From Anaerolineae bacterium (GTDB lineage Bacteria; Chloroflexota; Anaerolineae; 4572-78; J111), in the NCBI GenBank assembly GCA_022071955.1, contig JAJVIM010000013.1:1-64000 (forward strand): a DNA stretch of 64,000 nt, in the 5' to 3' direction. The translations under genes and the position numbers were made by a program. The notes beneath the pieces are model-generated. The model worked only from the letters and a program-made list of their open reading frames with translations. It made no database searches and had not been told where the DNA came from. Positions 51,727-61,078 of the stretch are shown here, in pieces; position 1 is the first letter of the stretch; the number at the start of each line of letters is the position of its first letter.

Positions 51727-54700
51727 ATGCAGGCCCAAAATCTAAAGCACTCCGTTATCCAAATTCTTGATGCCTCCGGCACAATTCAAGGAACTGGATT
51801 TATCATTGATAGCCACACAGCTGTAACGTGCGCGCATGTTGTCACCGCCGCCGGCGCAACGCCCGGTGACAGCCTTACTGTTGCATATGCCAGTAATGGC
51901 CAAACCTGTTCAACTGTAGTGATGTCAGACTTTTGGTGTTCGCCAGAACTCGATGACATCGCCATTTTGCAGCTACAGAGCGAACCCCCTTCGCAAGTGC
52001 TCCCCCTAACGCTTGGCTCCAGCCAACAGACCAGTAACCATTCTTTTTACGCTTTTGGCTATCCGCAGGTTGGCGATATTCAGGGGGTTTGGGCGCAGGG
52101 CACCATTTTGGGTACCATTACCAACGGCAGCGGGCTTTCAATGCTGCAAATCCGGGCGCAGGAAATTGTTGAAGGCATGAGCGGCGCGCCGGTATTTGAT
52201 ACCCACACCGACCGGGTAGTGGGCATGGTCACCGCCACGTACTACCCGGCCAACGGCAGCCAAAAACTCAGAGATGTGGCCTTTGCCACCCCCATTGAAG
52301 CCATCCTGCAAACGTACCCGCACATCAAACTAGCCCCGCCCCGACCGGAAACCCAAACCGATATTTCAATTAACCAGGCGCCGCCGTTGCCGCTCCATTT
52401 TGTGCCGCGCCCGGAAATCACCGATTCGGTCAAGCAACGTTTGCTGGATAATAACCCGGTTACACCTGGTATGGTGCCGTACAGCGCCTTACTGGGGCTG
52501 GGAGGCATTGGCAAAAGCACCGTCGCTGCTGCGCTGGCGTATGACTCAGACGTTCAGCATCGTTTTGGTGACGGGATTTTTTGGGCGACGGTTGGCCAGG
52601 AACCTGACCTGTTAAACGTGCTCGTCAACTGGATTCATGCCCTTGGCAATTACGATTTTAACCCCACCTCCATCGACACCGCCTCAAATCATCTCAAAAA
52701 CCTGCTGCAACACAAATCGGTGTTGTTAATTCTGGACGATGTCTGGGACGCCGAGCACATTGAGCCGTTGGCCGTATGCTGCTGCCACGGCCATATTCTG
52801 GTCACCACACGCCGGTTTGACGTTGCCGAAGAGCCGGGAGCCGCCATATTTCAGCTAGAGGTGATGAGTCCGGCCCAAACGCTCAACTTATTAGCCACCA
52901 AAATGAATCGCGAGCTGAACGACGCCGAACGCAGCGACGCTTTGCGGCTGGCCGAAGCTGTCGGTTTTTTGCCGCTGGCCCTGGAACTGGCCGCAGCGCG
53001 GGTGGCTCGCGGCACGCCCTGGTCGGCGTTGCGCCAGGCGCTGGAAAAAGAGGTGGCCCAACTGGAAGCGCTGGAAGCGCCCCGCCGCCGTCGCCGCGAA
53101 AAATCACAGGTAGAAGCCTCTTTCAATTTGAGCCTGAAAGCTCTTCAGGATGACGACGAAGAAACACGCCAGGCCTTTATCTGGCTGGGCATTTTACCGG
53201 AAGATGTTCAAATTACAGCCCCGATGGTCACCACCATCTGGCAAACTGATGCAGTCAAAGCGGCGGATACCCTGGAAATTTTGTGGAACGACGCCCTGCT
53301 CTTGCCGGGAGCGCCGGTTTGGCTTGATGGGCAGGAATGGCCCAGCTATCGCCTGCACGATCTGCTGCGCGACATCGCTCGCCGGTTGCTGACCATGCCC
53401 GAGCCAAACGGGTTGGGGTTGAGCCTGCCCGCCGTTCACGCCACGCTGCTGGAGCGCTACAAAAAACGCACCAAAGGCAGCCGGTGGCACACCCTACCAG
53501 ACGACGGCTATATTCACACCTATCTGGCCTGGCATCTGGAACAGGCCGGGCAGCTCGACCAGATTCACCTGTTGCTCAGCGAAGAAACACCCGCTGGCCG
53601 TAACGGCTGGTTTCACGCCAGAGAACAGTTGGGGCAGCTCTCCGGCTACCTGGCCGATGTAAATCTGGCGTCCCGGCTGCTCCAGCGACAAAACCTGCCA
53701 CAGGAAACGGTTATCGGGCTGCAACTCAGATACGCCCTCATTACCGCCTCGCTGAACAGCCTGGCCCGCAATATCCCCTTCTCGTTGCTGACAGCACTGG
53801 TTGAGAAAAAACTCTGGACTCCGGCTCAGGGGTTAACTTACGCTCACCAGCTTCGCAATTTTGAAGATCAAGCCAGGGCGCTGATCGAGTTATCGCATAC
53901 GATGGCGCCGGGCGCAAAAACGTCGATTGTAAACAAGGCCATCGACGTTGCCTTGCAAATCACCGACTCCTGGCAGCAAACTGAAACCCTGATGGCACTG
54001 GCCGAGCGGCTGGCCGAGTTCGGCCAAATTGATCATGCGTTGGGTGTTATTTGTGAAATCAAAAATGAGCATTGGCAGGCCGAAGCGCTAACCAGGCTCA
54101 TTCCTCACAGCTCAAAAATTGATCTTTTGCAGGTTTTGGCCGCGGCCCGCGCCATTGACGAAGAGGAGCAGCGGGCTGAAGTTTTTTCTGAACTTATCCC
54201 CCATTTGTTGCCGCCAACGCAGCTTGAGGTGATGCAAGAAACTTTGGCCGCCGCCAAAAATATGAGCGACGAGGAACAGATTGCCGAGTTTTTGGCCAAA
54301 CTGGCGCCCTGTTTTCCTCAGGATTTGCTTATGCAGGCCTTGGAAATTGCGCATGGCATCGAGTGGGAAGGCGCTCGCGCCGAGCTGCTGGCCGAACTTG
54401 CCCCATTTTTGCCCGACCCCCTGCGCGAACAAACGCTGATTGAAGCCATCGCCATTACCAAAAACATCCAGTTTGACGAATTGCGCCGGCAAATATTAGT
54501 CAGTTTAGCGCCCCATTTGCCGGAGAAATTGATTACCCGCGCCATGGCCAGCGCCTGGCTTATCAAATCGGCCAAAACCCGGGCCAAAGCTCTGGCCCAA
54601 TTAGCCCCGTATTTGCCGGCCGAATTGCAGGCGAAAGCGTACCACGAGATTCAAACGGTTGTGGAAAATGCTACAGACCGGGTTAACCAGGTATCGCTGG

Positions 54701-56829
54701 CGGCGCTGCTGGCCCCGTATCTAACGCCGCAGCAAAAAAGCCACGTGCTACAGACCGCCCTAAAATCTGTAAAACTTGTGCCTCAGCACTGGAAACGCGC
54801 CGATTTACTGGCAGCGCTGGTGCCGCATTTACCCGCGCCGCTGCTCACAGAAACACTGGCCATCGCCAAATCCATCCAGGATACTGAAGGCCAAACAGCC
54901 AACCTCTGCCACATTGCCATCAAAATGGCCGACTGCAGCCAGCACACCACCGCGCTGGCTACCGCCCGGGAAATCAAAAGCGCCTGGCCGCGAGCCAAAA
55001 CCCTGGCCAGCCTGGCTCCTCAGCTAGCACCGGAACTGCGCCGAGCCGTGCTTCAGGAAGCGCTGGAAATTGCTCAAACCATCAACAATGAGGTTGAGCA
55101 GGCTGCCGCCCTCACCCAATTGGCTCCCCAATTGGCCGAACTGGGATACCCGGAGGCGGCGCTGGAAGCCGTGCAAAATATCTGGTACGAACAGTGGCAG
55201 GTTAGAGCGCTGGCCAGCATTGCCTCTCACCTGCCAGAAGCGCAACTGGTTGAAGCCCTGCAACTGACCCAAACCATCAAAGACGGGGCCAATCGCACCG
55301 AGGCGCTGGTCGGCCTGGCGCCGCACCTGGCCGAACCCCTGCTGCTCAATGCGCTGCACTCGGTGCAATCTATCCACGATGGGCAGCGCCGCGCTGAAGC
55401 GCTGCTGGGGCTTATCCCCCACCTGCCGGAACCGGCCAAATTAAAGGCGCTGCGCGGTATGCTCACCGCGGTGCGGCTGGGCTGGGATCAACCCAAACAA
55501 CTGCACGTGCTGGCCGATCTGGCGCCGCAACTGCCGGTCTCGCTGCGCACGGAAACCATGCAGCAGCTTAACGGCACCATCTGGCAGATTAACAACGAAA
55601 TTGAACAGGCCGGCGTGCTGGCTCGACTGGCGCCCTACCTGCCCCACAGCGACCACGCCCGCGCTCTGGAAACCCTGCAAGCCATGCATAACGATGCAGC
55701 TCGAGTGGATGGCCTGGTTGGTTTGGCCCCCTATTTTTCACCCAGGCAGCTAACTCAGGCTCTCAAAATAGCTGCGACTACGCCCAACGAAATTCAACGG
55801 GCCAGAGCATTGGTCGAGCTGCTACCCTGCCTGTCGCCCCTGCATTTTGAGCCGCTACTCGAAGCGATTCCGGCTTTTCAAAATGAGGCCCAAAAAGCGC
55901 ACGTGCTGGCCCATATAACCCCCTATGCCCCCGACTATTTGTTAGCGCCCATCGACCAACTGGCCCAAACCATTCAGGATCAGTGGCGCCGGTCAGAAAT
56001 ACAGGTTGAACTTTCGCTGCGTTACGGGCAAACGGGCCGGCCAGAAAAAGCGCTGCATACCGCTCGCGCTACATGGGACAACGTAAAACGGGCTATCGTG
56101 CTGGCCCAACTGTACCCGCATCTGCCGCCGCCGCTCAACGCCCAGGCGCTCGATGATGCGCTGTCGGCCTACAAAAACATTTGGTACGCCAAATGGCAGG
56201 CCGAAGTTTTGGCCGAACTGACACCTTTCCTGGCCGAGGAAGATCGCCTGCCTCTGCTGCGAAATCTGCTCAACACCATTGCTGCTTTGCCCGATGAACG
56301 CAAACGGGCCGAGGCGCTGGGCCAAATTTTGCCGTACCTTTCCGGCAAACTGCTGCCCGACGCAATGACAATTATCAACAGCATTCACCACCGGCCCAGC
56401 CAGGTTGAACTGCTGGCCCAACTGATTCCCGCAACGCCGGCCGCCTTACAGGCCGACCTGCTCGCCGCCATTCGCCAACTGGACGATACACCGGCCCGGG
56501 CGCTTTTGCAGGCCAAACTGGCCCTGTACCTGCCCAGCCCCCACGCCGACCAACTGCTCAAAGAAACGCAAACCCTCATCTGGTCGGCGGAAAACCGCGA
56601 TGAGTTAGATGCCATTCTGGCCGAAATTGTCCCGATCCTGGCCCAACTCCCGCCCGAACAACTGCACCAAATCTGGCAGGAAATGCTGCCCCACCTTTAC
56701 CAGCGCCAGCGCAAAAACCTGCTCACCGATGTAAAAACATTGGAACCGATCATTTTGTCGCTGGGCGGCACCGAATCGATGGCCGAAATCAGCCGCACCA
56801 TTCAGGATGTTGGCCGCTGGTGGCCGTAA
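51727..56829 (+). CDS. Trypsin-like protease, NB-ARC (STAND) ATPase, helical repeat protein
   Basis: The 1700-residue product has three parts. Residues 1-200 are a trypsin-like serine protease with a complete triad (H37 in CAHVV, D77 in DDIAIL, S152 in GMSGAPV). Residues about 225-560 are an NB-ARC ATPase: P-loop GLGGIGKST with K263, Walker B LLILDDVWD, GFLPLALEL, and an MHD-like LHD at H544-D545. Residues about 640-1700 hold some 25 helical repeats of about 35 residues with the pattern RAEAL..LAPHLP...L..AL..A..I. This is the sensor-switch-effector order of plant NLRs and bacterial antiviral STAND proteins. It has its own AT-rich promoter and no operon partner. No signal peptide, so it acts in the cytoplasm. 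The weak start has no clear ribosome site. Confidence 0.85.
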   Translation: MQAQNLKHSVIQILDASGTIQGTGFIIDSHTAVTCAHVVTAAGATPGDSLTVAYASNGQTCSTVVMSDFWCSPELDDIAILQLQSEPPSQVLPLTLGSSQQTSNHSFYAFGYPQVGDIQGVWAQGTILGTITNGSGLSMLQIRAQEIVEGMSGAPVFDTHTDRVVGMVTATYYPANGSQKLRDVAFATPIEAILQTYPHIKLAPPRPETQTDISINQAPPLPLHFVPRPEITDSVKQRLLDNNPVTPGMVPYSALLGLGGIGKSTVAAALAYDSDVQHRFGDGIFWATVGQEPDLLNVLVNWIHALGNYDFNPTSIDTASNHLKNLLQHKSVLLILDDVWDAEHIEPLAVCCCHGHILVTTRRFDVAEEPGAAIFQLEVMSPAQTLNLLATKMNRELNDAERSDALRLAEAVGFLPLALELAAARVARGTPWSALRQALEKEVAQLEALEAPRRRRREKSQVEASFNLSLKALQDDDEETRQAFIWLGILPEDVQITAPMVTTIWQTDAVKAADTLEILWNDALLLPGAPVWLDGQEWPSYRLHDLLRDIARRLLTMPEPNGLGLSLPAVHATLLERYKKRTKGSRWHTLPDDGYIHTYLAWHLEQAGQLDQIHLLLSEETPAGRNGWFHAREQLGQLSGYLADVNLASRLLQRQNLPQETVIGLQLRYALITASLNSLARNIPFSLLTALVEKKLWTPAQGLTYAHQLRNFEDQARALIELSHTMAPGAKTSIVNKAIDVALQITDSWQQTETLMALAERLAEFGQIDHALGVICEIKNEHWQAEALTRLIPHSSKIDLLQVLAAARAIDEEEQRAEVFSELIPHLLPPTQLEVMQETLAAAKNMSDEEQIAEFLAKLAPCFPQDLLMQALEIAHGIEWEGARAELLAELAPFLPDPLREQTLIEAIAITKNIQFDELRRQILVSLAPHLPEKLITRAMASAWLIKSAKTRAKALAQLAPYLPAELQAKAYHEIQTVVENATDRVNQVSLAALLAPYLTPQQKSHVLQTALKSVKLVPQHWKRADLLAALVPHLPAPLLTETLAIAKSIQDTEGQTANLCHIAIKMADCSQHTTALATAREIKSAWPRAKTLASLAPQLAPELRRAVLQEALEIAQTINNEVEQAAALTQLAPQLAELGYPEAALEAVQNIWYEQWQVRALASIASHLPEAQLVEALQLTQTIKDGANRTEALVGLAPHLAEPLLLNALHSVQSIHDGQRRAEALLGLIPHLPEPAKLKALRGMLTAVRLGWDQPKQLHVLADLAPQLPVSLRTETMQQLNGTIWQINNEIEQAGVLARLAPYLPHSDHARALETLQAMHNDAARVDGLVGLAPYFSPRQLTQALKIAATTPNEIQRARALVELLPCLSPLHFEPLLEAIPAFQNEAQKAHVLAHITPYAPDYLLAPIDQLAQTIQDQWRRSEIQVELSLRYGQTGRPEKALHTARATWDNVKRAIVLAQLYPHLPPPLNAQALDDALSAYKNIWYAKWQAEVLAELTPFLAEEDRLPLLRNLLNTIAALPDERKRAEALGQILPYLSGKLLPDAMTIINSIHHRPSQVELLAQLIPATPAALQADLLAAIRQLDDTPARALLQAKLALYLPSPHADQLLKETQTLIWSAENRDELDAILAEIVPILAQLPPEQLHQIWQEMLPHLYQRQRKNLLTDVKTLEPIILSLGGTESMAEISRTIQDVGRWWP

Positions 56830-56831
56830 AC

Positions 56832-58712
56832 CTATCCCCGCTGTTCAATTTTTCTGAGGGCTAAATAACAAAATGCCGAGGTAACCGGCCGGCTGGCGTA
56901 CCAGGCTGTCCGCCGGCCGTGAGGAATCAAAAACAGCGGTTCGGCCGGCCAACTGCCGTCATGCCGCTGGCTTTTGAGAAGAATCTCCAGCCACGCCTCT
57001 TGCGGCCGGGTTAGCGCCAAAAACGCCGTCGTTTGGGCCGAAATATGTGGCCGGCGGCTTTCCTGCTCAACCCACTGCCAGAGTGTCGGCTCGATGTGGG
57101 CCAGCAACTCGCGCAAGTCAGCCGCAATCGGCCGGGCGCGTAACCGGGCCAGCACCGTTACCGCCGACCACAGCACGTAGGGTGTTACGTAATACAGCGC
57201 CGCGCCCAACCCGTAAGTTTCAAATCGATGGCACACGCTGCGAGCCGAAGCTTGAATCAGTCCGGCGTAACCGGGCCAGTCAAAATCGAGCAACCCCAGC
57301 AGCAAATTGATTTCCGTGGCGGCGCAACTCGCGCCCCAAATCACCGGTGAATCCGCGTCGCCGGCCGGTTCAGCCGCAAACCAGACCGGGATTTCGCCGG
57401 TGGGGCGCACGCTGGCCCGCATTTGGGCCAGCGGCTCAGCCAGTTGCTGCCGCGCCAATGCTTGCGCCGGGCCGGGCAGGTAGCCAAACAGCCGCAGCAA
57501 CAGCCCCAAATCGTCGGCATCGGGCGGCAGTTCCGGCAAATTGTAGTAGCGACAGCCGCTGGCGTGCAGTTGGGCAAAGATTCGGGCCAGCGGCTCGTCC
57601 ATTGGGTGGCCGGTTTGGGCCAGCGCCTCCACCACCAGCCCGGCCGGAAACGCCTGCGCGGTCAACTCCCGCACGCCGCCGCGCTGCACATCCCAGCTTT
57701 CGCTAAACGTTAAATCCGAAAGCAGATAGCCTTCGGCGGCGCTGAGCGCAGCGGCCAGCGAGTTACTCACCGGCGCAAACGCCCGCGGCACGGCGGGTTT
57801 TTTCGGTTTGAGCGAAAACAGGCGGCCGGTATCCTGCACAAACCCGGCAGCGGCGGCCAGATAGCCGGCCAGCGTGGGCACACCGAGCGTCTCCGCCGCC
57901 AACTGCGCCTCGGCCAGCCGGCGTTCATCGGCCTGGCACAACCGGCTCACGGCTCCGGTCAGCACCGCCGCGCCCAAAATTCGCTCCGGCGATACGGGCT
58001 GCTGCGGGTCGATGCCAGCGGCGGCCATAATTTGAGCGATGGGATACGTCAGCCGGCGTTGAGCCACATCCCGCCGCAGCGCCAGAATCTCGGATTGAGT
58101 CTGGTAAACGCGGTTAAACGTATCGAGCAGCGCGCCAAGTTGGGGCAGATCGGCCTGCCGCCCAGCGGTAACGGCCACTGCGGCCAGCGGAATTTTGGCC
58201 AGCGCCCAACGCCCGGCCAATAGCGACTCGGCGGCTGGCTGCGGCGCGGCGGCCAGCCGGGTTTCGGCGTATTCGGCCCAGCAGGCGCGGTAGTAGCCCC
58301 AAAATTCCGACCCCGGCGGAAAAATCTGAGCCAGTTCAACCGCCGCCTGCTGGAAAAGCAGTTCGGCCAACGGCGCATCGGCGGCCGAAAAGCCGCTGCT
58401 GGCATCGGTTATCAACTGCTCCAGCGACGCGCCGGCAAACAGAAACACCAGCGCCGGCAGCAGATGGCGCGCCAGTGGCTCGCCCGCAACGCGCCAATCG
58501 GCCAGCAGCCAGAAATGCAAAACCAGCAGTGGGTGATCATGGCGGCGGTTGAGAATATCAATAAATTGGCCGGAATCGCTGTGCAGAATGGCCAGATCGT
58601 TTTTGAGCAGCGCGGCTCGCCGGTGCAGGTGAGGCGGCAGGCTGCCAAAAAACTGCTGCACCGCCGGCCAGGCTTTTATTCGCTGTGGATAATAGGTGGT
58701 GAATTCGTCCAT
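56832..58712 (-). CDS. Class I/class II terpene-cyclase-like protein
   Basis: The 626-residue product has an N-terminal part (about 50-230) homologous to the class I isoprenoid-synthase-like protein at 61079-62035. Shared segments include FWxYY...W, LAKIPLAAV and RRDVAQRRLTYP. The metal motifs are lost here: TDASS (102-106) stands where the partner has DNVMD, and QTQSEILAL where it has the NDLFGWHKD motif. The C-terminal part (about 310-626) looks like the alpha-barrel of squalene/class II cyclases: a DADD motif (D398-D401, the DxDD acid) and QRHDGSW, a QW-like repeat. Class II cyclisation by protonation is therefore possible. A terminator-like hairpin stands 4 bases upstream of its start. 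It could instead be a non-terpene family of the same fold. Confidence 0.6.
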   Translation of the reverse strand: MDEFTTYYPQRIKAWPAVQQFFGSLPPHLHRRAALLKNDLAILHSDSGQFIDILNRRHDHPLLVLHFWLLADWRVAGEPLARHLLPALVFLFAGASLEQLITDASSGFSAADAPLAELLFQQAAVELAQIFPPGSEFWGYYRACWAEYAETRLAAAPQPAAESLLAGRWALAKIPLAAVAVTAGRQADLPQLGALLDTFNRVYQTQSEILALRRDVAQRRLTYPIAQIMAAAGIDPQQPVSPERILGAAVLTGAVSRLCQADERRLAEAQLAAETLGVPTLAGYLAAAAGFVQDTGRLFSLKPKKPAVPRAFAPVSNSLAAALSAAEGYLLSDLTFSESWDVQRGGVRELTAQAFPAGLVVEALAQTGHPMDEPLARIFAQLHASGCRYYNLPELPPDADDLGLLLRLFGYLPGPAQALARQQLAEPLAQMRASVRPTGEIPVWFAAEPAGDADSPVIWGASCAATEINLLLGLLDFDWPGYAGLIQASARSVCHRFETYGLGAALYYVTPYVLWSAVTVLARLRARPIAADLRELLAHIEPTLWQWVEQESRRPHISAQTTAFLALTRPQEAWLEILLKSQRHDGSWPAEPLFLIPHGRRTAWYASRPVTSAFCYLALRKIEQRG

Positions 58713-58715
58713 AAT

Positions 58716-58752
58716 AAAAAAGCTGTCTGATTTTAACGCAGATAGCTTTTTT
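58716..58752 (-). terminator. Terminator/attenuator after the NHLP-like gene
   Basis: AAAAAAGCTATCTG pairs with CAGACAGCTTTTTT (one G-T pair) on the minus strand, then reads into the start of the downstream cyclase-like gene. Partial termination here would make the small-protein mRNA far more abundant. Confidence 0.75.
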
Positions 58753-58816
58753 TTGCCTCTTGTGCGGGCAGAAAATCGGATTGGATGTAACCAACGTAAG
58801 TTGGGAGAGGAGGAAT

Positions 58817-58850
58817 TGGGGGGACTACCCCCCAGCCCCCCGGCCTGCGG
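58817..58850. repeat. GGGGGG-ACTA-CCCCCC repeat
   Basis: Second copy of the G/C-run repeat at 47715-47752. It lies just downstream of the NHLP-like gene. Confidence 0.55.
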
Positions 58851-58857
58851 CGTTTGC

Positions 58858-59061
58858 TCAAACAGCAGCCTTATTCTCGCCGAAGCTGGCGGCCAGCTCT
58901 TTTAACGACTCAACATCAACATCCTGCAAGGCTTCCAGCAAATCAACGGTGGGTTCGATGCCGGCTTTATTCAGCGTTTTTTCCGGGTTATCGACCAACG
59001 CCGCCGCAAAGTCCTCATCAGACAGGATTTTGCCTACCAATAACTGCAAATCAGCGCTCAT
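58858..59061 (-). CDS. NHLP-like small protein, putative RiPP precursor
   Basis: The 67-residue product reads MSADLQLLVGKILSDEDFAA and continues through NPEKTLNKAGIEPTVDLLEAL to a short acidic/Ala tail ending ENKAAV. The LSDEDFAAAL..NPEKTLNKAGI pattern resembles NHLP/Nif11-clan leader peptides and the Os1348-type small proteins, usually encoded beside peptide-modifying enzymes. There is no obvious Cys/Ser/Thr-rich core; the last 15 residues hold one Ser. ATG at 59061 follows AGGGGGCACA; an ATG at 59100 is upstream of that site. It lies between a metalloprotease gene and a cyclase-like gene on the same strand and is followed by an attenuator. Confidence 0.65.
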   Translation of the reverse strand: MSADLQLLVGKILSDEDFAAALVDNPEKTLNKAGIEPTVDLLEALQDVDVESLKELAASFGENKAAV

Positions 59062-59146
59062 TGTGCCCCCTAAATTAAGTTTTTTTGGATGGATTAACAC
59101 TGAAATTGTAGCACCACCGTCGCCCGTTGAAAATATGACTTAGATA

Positions 59147-60805
59147 CTAAACTGTTTCTTTGCGCTCTGTCTGGTACAGATCGGCCAGCCGTTTGGCCAG
59201 CGCGCCGGCCATTTGCATTAAAATGGGCGGGTGCTCGTAAGCGATGAGCTGCAAATCGACATCCGTCAGCACAAAACAGCGCGATGGCTCCACCGCGCGA
59301 ACGGTAGCGTAACGCGCGTCTTCGGTGAAAAAAGCAATCTCACCGAACTGCTCGCCCGGCTCCACCTGCCCCACCACCCGCTCCTGCCCAGCGCGGGTGA
59401 TGAACACTTCCAGCCGGCCCTCGTTCAAAAAATAGACATCGTCGTTGCGCTCGCCTTCCCAAATCACACACTCGCCGGGGGCAAAATTGACCAGACTCAG
59501 CTTGCCGGCCAGTTTCAACAGCACGTCCACCGGCAGCGGGCGGTAAACATCGGTTTGATCCAGCAGCGCCAGCCGGCGAACGGTGTTTTCGGCGGCAGAG
59601 TCGGCCTCGCCCAACACGACGTGCCGGTACAGGCGACGATCGGTATCGGTGGGTAAATTGGCCGGCAGGGCAACGGCCGGGTCGAGGTTGGCGGCGATGA
59701 GATGCGGAAAATAGGGCCGCAGCGACGCCGGGGCCATCTGCGACAGAAAATCGAGCGTATCCGCCGATTGCGCCGCGCCCCAGTTTTCTAAAATGAGCCG
59801 GGCCTCGCGCTTGAGCGACTCGGTTTGGGCGGCCACGGTCAGTTCCACGGATTCGAGCAGTTGCAACAGCAGGGCGCGGTAGCGTTTGTAAAAATAGCGG
59901 CTGGCCACCGCCGAATTTGGCCCGGCTTCCTGCGAGGCCTTGAAACAGGCTTGCAGCGCAACCAGGTTGGCCGCCGGGTCGGCGGGCGGCGGCAGCAGCT
60001 CGATCCCCAAATTGAGGTAATTGCGGGCAAATTCATCCACGTACTCGGTTTCGCGGCTGGTCAAATCCAGGTAGAGCCAGCCCAGATGGTAATAAATGTA
60101 TTTGAGCTGGTCGGTGGCGTACTTTTCATCAATTTCTTCGATGACGTTGCCGCGCTGTTCCAGCCGCTGCACCATTTCTGTGGTGAGCTGGCCGCTGCCC
60201 TCCAGAAAATCCTCGGCGGTGCCGCCCAGCGACGATTGGAGCAGTTCCAGCTCTTCAAACTCGGCGTCGTCAATCTGGCCGGAGGCGTTGAGCGCGTGCA
60301 GTACGCTGTAGTAAGAGTCGGTGGCTACGTTTTTTTCGGTAATCTGCTGGGCCAGGGTGTCGATGGCCCGGCGCAAAAAGCGGCGCGCCTCGTCTTTTTG
60401 CTGGGGCGACAGCCGGTGTTTGACCACGGCCACAGCCAGTTTGTTGGCCACCTGTTCCTCGTGCCACAGGCTTTTACCAAACAGCCCGTAACGCTGGCGA
60501 AAGTGATGGGTCAGTTCGTGGGCGATGATGTGCGGAATGAACAGCCGGAAAAAGTAGAGCAGTTCGTCGTCGGTTTCGCAGCCCAGCAGCGAGCGGAAAA
60601 AGAGCGCCTGTAATTTGCCCACCGGGCTGGCCAAATCCGGCACCGACAGGTAAATGTGGCGATCTTCCAGGCTGTAGTAGCAGAGCATCCCTTTGCCCCG
60701 CCGCAACTCGATGCCGGGGTCGGACTGCAGGCCATACGAGGCGAACTCGTCCAAAAACTGCCGGAAATACTGCTGGCCCAACGCGAACAGATCGATTTTT
60801 TCCAT
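59147..60805 (-). CDS. Metalloprotease-like protein with C-terminal cyclic-nucleotide-binding domain
   Basis: The 552-residue product has HELTH (H96, E97, H100) in IPHIIAHELTHHF and a downstream WHEEQVANK (E116/E117) as third ligand, the pattern of zincin metallopeptidases. The middle is helical. Residues about 425-552 form a cNMP-binding domain with FGEIAFF and DARYATVRA, in which the phosphate-cassette Glu and Arg are kept, so cAMP/cGMP binding is plausible. No signal peptide, so it is cytoplasmic. AAAGGAGCAAAGACA precedes the ATG. The next gene downstream is the NHLP-like small protein, a natural substrate candidate. I do not know a named family with this domain order. Confidence 0.78.
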   Translation of the reverse strand: MEKIDLFALGQQYFRQFLDEFASYGLQSDPGIELRRGKGMLCYYSLEDRHIYLSVPDLASPVGKLQALFFRSLLGCETDDELLYFFRLFIPHIIAHELTHHFRQRYGLFGKSLWHEEQVANKLAVAVVKHRLSPQQKDEARRFLRRAIDTLAQQITEKNVATDSYYSVLHALNASGQIDDAEFEELELLQSSLGGTAEDFLEGSGQLTTEMVQRLEQRGNVIEEIDEKYATDQLKYIYYHLGWLYLDLTSRETEYVDEFARNYLNLGIELLPPPADPAANLVALQACFKASQEAGPNSAVASRYFYKRYRALLLQLLESVELTVAAQTESLKREARLILENWGAAQSADTLDFLSQMAPASLRPYFPHLIAANLDPAVALPANLPTDTDRRLYRHVVLGEADSAAENTVRRLALLDQTDVYRPLPVDVLLKLAGKLSLVNFAPGECVIWEGERNDDVYFLNEGRLEVFITRAGQERVVGQVEPGEQFGEIAFFTEDARYATVRAVEPSRCFVLTDVDLQLIAYEHPPILMQMAGALAKRLADLYQTERKETV

Positions 60806-60823
60806 TGTCTTTGCTCCTTTAAG

Positions 60824-61062
60824 TAGGAGTCAGGAGTTAGGAATTAGGAGTTAGGGGCAGAAATCGTAGGCCGGGCTTGTAGCCCGACAGTCACGTTTCT
60901 CTGCAGCCCGTTTTACGCAACACGCAACACGATTTTGGACGAAGTGCCCTTTGGGTATTTTGGATTTACGAATTACGAATTACGTTTTACGTTTTACGCA
61001 ACACCCACTCAGAGCCAAAGGCCCCCTATGGGAAACTCAAAACTTAAAACTCAAAACTTAAA
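60824..61062. repeat. Heptamer-rich gap before the metalloprotease gene
   Basis: The 273-base gap holds GGAGTTA/GGAATTA units (60829-60855), CGCAACA units (60917-60930), an inverted copy of the purF 5' repeat (60931-60966), TTACGAA/TTACGTT units (60966-61000) and AACTTAA/AACTCAA units (61026-61062). No gene is seen. It separates the two halves of the minus-strand cluster. Confidence 0.8.
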
Positions 61063-61078
61063 ACCCACCCAACTCTCT

